From Brevundimonas sp. (GTDB lineage Bacteria; Pseudomonadota; Alphaproteobacteria; Caulobacterales; Caulobacteraceae): a DNA stretch of 64,000 bases. A program made the position numbers and the translations under genes. Shown one piece after another: positions 59,459 to 64,000 of this stretch. The stretch is from NCBI RefSeq assembly GCF_029945885.1, contig NZ_JAQSDK010000026.1, positions 1 through 64,000 of the forward strand, written 5' to 3'. The notes under the pieces were generated by a model. It saw only the letters and a program-made list of their open reading frames with translations. It was not told where the DNA came from and searched no databases. Numbering within the stretch: position 1 is the stretch's first letter; every line of letters starts with the position of its first letter.

Positions 59459-60081
59459 GCCTTCATCCCCTTGAGGACCGTGTCCAGATGCTGGGATGCG
59501 AGCGCCTCAAGCGGCAACCTGTCGGCCCCGATGGGTTCGAAGGTTTCCCGCCACAGCAGCCCCAGCACCAGTGGACCCAACAGCCCCATGGCGAACAATT
59601 CGGGGTCGCCCGACCGGACTTCGCCGGACCGTTGACCGCGACGGATGATGTCTGAGACCAGCGAAAGCAGCGGCGTTATCACGGTTTGATGCCAGATCAG
59701 GGCCAGTTCGGGCAGGTTCCGGCTTTCCGCGACAATCAGCTTCAACACTCCGCCAATGCGGGGATTCGACTGGATCGCGGAGACGAGAACACCGACGCCC
59801 AGCCGCGCGGCTTCGTCGAAGGGGATTTCGGTCCCGGCTCCGGTTCGAATCTTCAGCAGTCTCGGTTCGATGGCGTCCTGCACCACGGCCTTGAACAGAT
59901 CCTGTTTCGTTTCGAAATACAGGTAGAGCGCGCCTTTCGAGACACCGGCCGCCTTGGCGATGTCGTCGAGCCGGGCGCGGGTGAAGCCGTGCTCGGAAAA
60001 GACCTCAAGCGCGGCCGCGATGATCTCTTTCGGCCGGTCAGCCGCGCGGCGGCGCCATTTGGGTTCACCAGGAGGCAACAT
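59455..60081 (-). CDS. TetR-family repressor of the ABC exporter operon
   Basis: A 208-residue TetR regulator: ALEVFSEHGFTRARLDDIAK and AAGVSKGALYLYFETKQDLF form the DNA-binding domain. First gene of a four-gene operon (tetR-hlyD-ATPase-permease, 60081 to 56428), with 4-base overlaps at the first two junctions and a single-base overlap at the last. A perfect palindrome 9 bases upstream of the ATG is the probable operator. Same layout as the cecR-ybhGFSR operon. Confidence 0.88.
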   Translation of the reverse strand: MLPPGEPKWRRRAADRPKEIIAAALEVFSEHGFTRARLDDIAKAAGVSKGALYLYFETKQDLFKAVVQDAIEPRLLKIRTGAGTEIPFDEAARLGVGVLVSAIQSNPRIGGVLKLIVAESRNLPELALIWHQTVITPLLSLVSDIIRRGQRSGEVRSGDPELFAMGLLGPLVLGLLWRETFEPIGADRLPLEALASQHLDTVLKGMKA

Positions 60082-60089
60082 CGAGGGTC

Positions 60090-60115
60090 CTAATAACTGA
60101 TCAGTCGGTTATTAG
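60090..60115. promoter_or_regulatory. TetR operator upstream of the ABC exporter operon
   Basis: CTAATAAC (60090-60097) and GTTATTAG (60108-60115) are perfect 8-bp arms around a 10-base centre containing TGATCA. AT-rich palindromes of this form directly before a tetR start are typical autoregulatory operators. Confidence 0.7.
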
Positions 60116-60896
60116 CGTGCTCGCGCTCCCGGAGCAAGGGGCCGGGGCATTTGGGGCTGCGGCCCACACCGGGTCGGCCTGACCTCCAGCCGTAGCCGCC
60201 GGGTTGATTGCTCGAGCATCGATGGGGAGCGGCCACCCACCCTGGCGTTGGCGAACAGAGCCGTCGCCGAAGCAGCGCCGCATGCCTGGAACGATCTCCC
60301 TCAGGCATGGCGGCGCCATGCGCAGACGGCCCCCGGCGCTGCATTGAGCCGCCACGGCAGCAAGCCACCGTCTTGATCCCCCGGCGTCCTCCGTAGGTCC
60401 GGCGCCGATCCCGGCGTTCCCGGCGTGAGTTTGAGGTTGGCGAGAGGATCAAGGTTGATCTCGGCCGGCCTCCGCTCTCCGGCGGGTCGCGGTGGGCTGG
60501 AAGTTCGCGTGCACCATGGTCGGCGAAACGCCTTCCGATGTCCGGCGACTCCGGGGCGCGTCCCCATTTACCGGGGGGGAAGCGTCGGGCGTGTGGCCCC
60601 GCACTTTCGGCAGACCTCCATTTGACGGCGTTCCGACCAGGAAAAGCTATGCCTGCAAATTAGTCGGCGAAGTGGCTTGAACATGGATGGCTGGCCTCCT
60701 CGAGAAAACTACATTCGTCACACCCGCCCCCAAAGCCTTCAATGGGCCCGGGGGTTTCGTTGACAACGCCTGGACGCGTCGCCTCCATCGGCGGCCTGCG
60801 CCTAGCTTGACATCTTTTACGCGCGTTTCGCACCGTTTCGATGTCCGCCCGCCGCCGTTTCATGACCTCCAGCTCGGGATTCCCGATCCGGCCGTG
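60116..60896. other. Gene-poor stretch before the lasso cyclase remnant
   Basis: 781 bases in which I find no supportable gene on either strand. TTGACA at about 60808 looks like a -35 element, but no gene follows it except the cyclase remnant. This may be eroded sequence of an older lasso locus. Confidence 0.4.
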
Positions 60897-61110
60897 TCAC
60901 CGCGCAGTCTCGCGACCCCGAGGCCGCTGCTGCAGAGCGACCTTCAGGTCAACCAGGGGCTGTTGGGCGGCAAGACCGTGGAGCGCGATCTGGGGGAGGA
61001 GCGGCTGATCGTCGGTCCCACTACAACCGGTTGCTGGTCGGGGTCTCGCTGGAGGAATGGACGTTGCACGGGGAGGATCGCCTCGCCGACGTTCGCCGGG
61101 CGCATCGGAC
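60897..61110 (+). pseudogene. Remnant of a lasso cyclase 3' end
   Basis: RSLATPRPLLQSDLQVNQGL, LGGKTVERDLGEERLIVGP follow the intact cyclase (ASLATLRPLLLNGLQVDQGL, LDGKALERDLAEDRLIVGP) at 35155-35360. A 1-base deletion at about 61019 (CGGTCCCACTAC against CGGGCCGGGCTAC) breaks the frame; the next frame continues YNRLLVGVSLEEWTLHGEDR and LADVRR. DNA identity is roughly four bases in five by eye. Orientation is the same as the intact copy. The rest of that cyclase is absent. Confidence 0.8.
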
Positions 61111-61203
61111 GAAGCGTTCCATCGTCTGCCGGCCTGGCGAAGCGCTCGCCGAGCGGGCGGCTCAGCTCGAGGGAATGCTCGCTGACCGGAAGCCGACGCG
61201 CGT

Positions 61204-63654
61204 TCAGGGCGGCGAGCCGGGAATCTGAGCGGCCGGCCCCGGAGCCCGGGCGGCGTCGCCGAGCTGCGCCGGGCCCAGATAGCGGTCCAGCCAGGCGAGG
61301 ATGCGCGCGTGGAGGTCGCGCAGATTGGCGGGGCTGACAAACACATGGCCTTCGCCTGAATAGGTCACGAGATCGGCCTCGCGTCCCAGCCGGTACAGGG
61401 CCCCGAACAGGACATCGCCGCCGGCCGGATCGAGGTCGCCCTCGATCAGCAGAATGGGTGTGCGGATCCGATCGGCGAGGTAGATCGGACTGTTTTCGAC
61501 ATAGGCGTCGGGTCGCGCCGGCAGGCTGGCGCCGATCGCGCCTTGACCGCTCTCGGCCCAGCCCGCCAGGGCGTTGATCGGCACCCCGTCGTCGGGGGAG
61601 ACCAGAAAATGCGGCGTCAGGGCATAGACCCGAGAGAGGTCTGCGTATCCGGCCGAGGCGACCACCGCGCGGAAGCGCTCGCTCCGGGCCGCCGTCAGCA
61701 GGGCCGCGTGACCGCCATAGCTGTGGCCGATCAGCGCCACGCGGGAGGGGTCGACCGGCGCCTGGCGCGCCGCCTGGTCGACGACGGCGCCGATCCGTCC
61801 GCCCAGATCGTCGAGCCCCGTCCCGGCGCCGGCGGGGCGCGGCAGGGAGGGCACGAGCACGGCATAGCCGTGGGCGGCCAGGACAGCCGGATTGATATGT
61901 CGCCGCTCCCCACCCGGCCGGAGCCAGGACGGCGGGGCGGCATAGTCGGCGCCGGGGTAGAGGACCACCGCCACGGGCGCCGTCCCGCCGCCCGGGTCCG
62001 GCGGCGGAAGCAGCAGCCAGCTGGTCAGGACCTGGCCGTCCGGCCCGGGGTGGGTGACGGCTTCGATCCGGCCCCAGGCCAGCGGGTCGAGCGCGAGGTT
62101 AAGCACGGCGAGCGGATGGTCGCCGTTCAGGTCGCGGCGCAGCAGGCGGGTCGATCCCGTGGCCGACAGGCTCTGGACGACCGCGAAGCGCGCGTCCGGG
62201 CTGGCGGCGACGAGGCTCTCGTCCGGGCCCAGGGGCGGCAGGCAGGCGCCGGATCGCGACGCGCCGAGGCGGGCGAGACAGCCGGCCTGCAGCAGGATGC
62301 CCGGCGCGGGGCCGATGTCGGCCGGGTTGGTTCGCGCCCGGCCGCCGCTGTCGGCGGCGCGCTCGGGGCTCTGCAAGCCCCCGGGAAGACCCGGAGCGTC
62401 CGAGGACGCGTCGAGGCGATGCAGCCCGTCTCCGCGTTCGATCCAGGCATGACCGCCGGCCTGAAGCAGGCGTTCCGACGGTTCGCGCACGGGGATGGTC
62501 CGGGGGGTCGGCGCCGCGCGGCGCCACATCCGGGCGCCGTCTGTCGTACGGACCTGGACGACGGGCGCTCCGCCGTCCCAGCCGGCCCGCACGAAGGGCA
62601 TGCCGTCGGCCTGTTCGCCGACCCAGGGCCGGGCGTCCCCGAGCGGCGCGGCCCGGGCTGGCCCGGTGCGGAGGAGACGCCAGAAGCGGCCGTCGTCCCA
62701 CGACCCGCCGGGAGTCCGGCCGAAGGCCAGCACGGCCCGTCCGTCCGGCGACCAGCTCAGCAGATGCGACAGGAAATCCTCATCGGGCAGGGGCTCGTGC
62801 ACCCGGCGTTCGGCGACGTCGACCAGCAGCAACCGTCTCCGCCGCGCCGGCGTCCCGACGCGCACCGGGGCGTCGCCGCTCGCCTGCAGGTCCTCGGCGT
62901 CGGCGAGGACCGCGACCGTGTTTCCGTCCGGGGACAGCTCGAAGTCGAAGAGCGCCCCGACGGCGAGTTCGGTCTGGGCGCCCGTGCCGAGATCGAGCCG
63001 GACCAGGCGCGCCGGTGCGGCGCGATCGCGGTCGCCGCGACGCGCGCCGCCGGGAATGGAGACCGCGGAGGGCGCGTGACCGGTCTCGAACCGTCGCCAC
63101 AGGGCCGCCTTGCGCGCCTGGGTCTGGCCGCCGAGACGGAACACCAGGGGAAGATCGTCGGGCGCGCGCGCGATCACGATCACCTCCGTCGGCGAGCGCC
63201 AGGCGACCGTGCGGCCGAGGCCCGTGTACTCCGGTGTCAGGGCGAACCACCGGGCTTCGCCGGTCGCCAGGGTCAGGACCCCGAGGCGCCAGCTCGTCTC
63301 GGTCAACCGGAAGACCAGCATCCGCTCGCCATCGGGGGAGAAGGGCCCGGAGACATAGCCGGTCGCGTGGCCGGGGTCGGAAATGACCCGCGGCGGCGCG
63401 TCGGATGTCGCGTCGTGTATCTCCAGACCGCTCAACAGCTGTGTCGTCATCAGCCCGAAGCGGTAGCTGGCCGCCGACGACCAGGCGGCGCGGCGCTCGA
63501 CGACGATCCAACGGCCGCCGGGTCCGATCCGGACCTGGCCGAGGCTTTCCTGGCCCAGCACGGCCTCGATGGTGACCGGCTGCGGCGTCTCGCCGACGGC
63601 CGGGCTGGCCGCCGTCCCGAGGACGGCGGCCAGCAGCAGACCGACCCCACGCAT
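61204..63654 (-). CDS. Atxe2-type lasso-peptide isopeptidase (S9 prolyl-oligopeptidase fold)
   Basis: About 816 residues with a signal peptide (GVGLLLAAVLGTAASPAVG). The N-terminal two thirds form a beta-propeller-like domain with LSPDGNTVAVLADAED and SWSPDGRAVLAFGR repeats. The C-terminal alpha/beta-hydrolase has Ser in GHSYGGHAALL, Asp in IEGDLDPAGGD and His in YSGEGHVFVSP. In Caulobacterales and Sphingomonads, isopeptidases of this type sit beside lasso genes and cut the macrolactam, linearising the peptide. At over 800 residues it is longer than the about 700 usual, with extra Gly/Arg/Pro-rich loops near residues 200-225 and 420-450. Its ATG shares a base with the TonB receptor stop. Confidence 0.85.
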   Translation of the reverse strand: MRGVGLLLAAVLGTAASPAVGETPQPVTIEAVLGQESLGQVRIGPGGRWIVVERRAAWSSAASYRFGLMTTQLLSGLEIHDATSDAPPRVISDPGHATGYVSGPFSPDGERMLVFRLTETSWRLGVLTLATGEARWFALTPEYTGLGRTVAWRSPTEVIVIARAPDDLPLVFRLGGQTQARKAALWRRFETGHAPSAVSIPGGARRGDRDRAAPARLVRLDLGTGAQTELAVGALFDFELSPDGNTVAVLADAEDLQASGDAPVRVGTPARRRRLLLVDVAERRVHEPLPDEDFLSHLLSWSPDGRAVLAFGRTPGGSWDDGRFWRLLRTGPARAAPLGDARPWVGEQADGMPFVRAGWDGGAPVVQVRTTDGARMWRRAAPTPRTIPVREPSERLLQAGGHAWIERGDGLHRLDASSDAPGLPGGLQSPERAADSGGRARTNPADIGPAPGILLQAGCLARLGASRSGACLPPLGPDESLVAASPDARFAVVQSLSATGSTRLLRRDLNGDHPLAVLNLALDPLAWGRIEAVTHPGPDGQVLTSWLLLPPPDPGGGTAPVAVVLYPGADYAAPPSWLRPGGERRHINPAVLAAHGYAVLVPSLPRPAGAGTGLDDLGGRIGAVVDQAARQAPVDPSRVALIGHSYGGHAALLTAARSERFRAVVASAGYADLSRVYALTPHFLVSPDDGVPINALAGWAESGQGAIGASLPARPDAYVENSPIYLADRIRTPILLIEGDLDPAGGDVLFGALYRLGREADLVTYSGEGHVFVSPANLRDLHARILAWLDRYLGPAQLGDAARAPGPAAQIPGSPP

Positions 63655-64000
63655 CACCAGGTCCGGGTCAGCTGCAGGGCGATGAAGCGGCCGATGACGC
63701 TGGTGTTGGCCGCATCATAGCCGATGCCTTCGGGCGCATCGTAGAAGGGCGGATCGTGATCGAACAGATTCTGCACCGTCAGGGCGACGGCCGACCCCTG
63801 GAACGGCCCGGTCTCGGGCGCATAGCGGATCTGGGCGTCGGCCGTGGTCCAGGAGCCGATGCGCGACCCGGCGAGGTCGCGGTAGGAATCGACGTACTGC
63901 AGCGAGGCCGAGGCGCTCCAGGGGCCGCGCGCCCAGCCCAGGGAGCCGCGGCCCCGCAGGCCGACCGGATAGTTGGGACGATCGCGCAGCGACTGCGGCG
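63654..64000 (-). CDS. TonB-dependent receptor, C-terminal part (runs off the window)
   Basis: The last about 115 residues of a beta-barrel receptor: GSLGWARGPWSASASLQYVD, SWTTADAQIRYAPETG, ALTVQNLFDHDPPFYDAPEG and the final FIALQLTRTW with a C-terminal aromatic. The NLFD...PP...Y motif is typical of TonB receptors. It lies directly upstream of the isopeptidase with overlapping stop and start, the known lasso import-and-cleavage pair. Substrate, presumably the lasso peptide, is inferred from position. Confidence 0.88.
   Translation of the reverse strand, partial: PQSLRDRPNYPVGLRGRGSLGWARGPWSASASLQYVDSYRDLAGSRIGSWTTADAQIRYAPETGPFQGSAVALTVQNLFDHDPPFYDAPEGIGYDAANTSVIGRFIALQLTRTW

Noticed and set aside
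60687-61337. A 216-codon plus-strand frame as an intact gene
   Set aside because: Only its middle matches the lasso cyclase end, and that match changes frame at about 61019; it is a remnant, not a gene.
1-64000. CRISPR arrays, tRNA or rRNA genes, integrase and att sites
   Set aside because: I looked for regularly spaced repeats, tRNA T-loop and anticodon patterns, and recombinase genes, and saw none. Absence of att sites cannot be settled without the flanking sequence.

Overview
The window looks like DNA from a high-GC alphaproteobacterium, most likely Caulobacterales (Brevundimonas/Caulobacter-like). The reasons are uniformly GC-rich coding, a lasso-peptide locus of the Caulobacterales type (GntR regulator, precursor, RRE-fused protease, cyclase, Atxe2-type isopeptidase, TonB receptor, no dedicated ABC exporter), and a VirB/VirD4 conjugation block with accessory genes typical of alphaproteobacterial integrative conjugative elements. 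No rRNA, tRNA, CRISPR array or integrase is visible, so element ends and insertion site are not in view.

1-13.4 kb, accessory part of a conjugative element: ParB-like protein, secreted thermonuclease, zinc-ribbon protein with a probable frameshift, CsoR/RcnR-type regulator plus CDF exporter (dmeR-dmeF), a two-gene MNT-HEPN/HEPN-like unit, chromate transporter, DUF736 protein and a second HEPN-type protein. 13.5-31.2 kb, transfer core: mobC and a VirD2-type relaxase, hipBA toxin-antitoxin, then one long minus-strand operon in the order virB1-B2-small membrane protein-B3-B4-B5-entry exclusion-B6-B7-B8-B9-B10-B11-virD4-LPD7, nearly all with 4-base overlaps. LuxR-type and XRE-type regulators lie upstream of it.

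32.0-35.4 kb, lasso-peptide biosynthesis: gntR, a 75-residue precursor that appears to contain TWO complete leader-core units in tandem, protease B and cyclase C. At the other end of the window (60.9-64.0 kb) lie a frameshifted remnant of a second cyclase 3' end, then a lasso isopeptidase and a TonB receptor on the opposite strand. The cyclase 3' ends are direct repeats flanking about 25.5 kb, so the present layout looks like a split or once-duplicated lasso locus.

35.6-60.1 kb, the segment between the cyclase copies: orphan lipoprotein and its decayed paralogue, a hybrid histidine kinase, an IS481-like transposase remnant, three export systems each with its own regulator (RND tripartite pump with TetR; EmrAB with MarR; ABC-2/HlyD with TetR), a PagL-like lipid A deacylase, a patatin-like lipoprotein, AraC and other regulators, a frameshifted VOC gene, and a duplicated tail of the ABC permease beside a perfect 26-bp tandem repeat. 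The broken genes and duplicate fragments suggest past rearrangement.

Main candidates for something undescribed: the tandem-core lasso precursor with predicted Ala1 cores, the split/duplicated lasso locus, and the MNT-HEPN gene coupled to an uncharacterised 373-residue HEPN-like partner.
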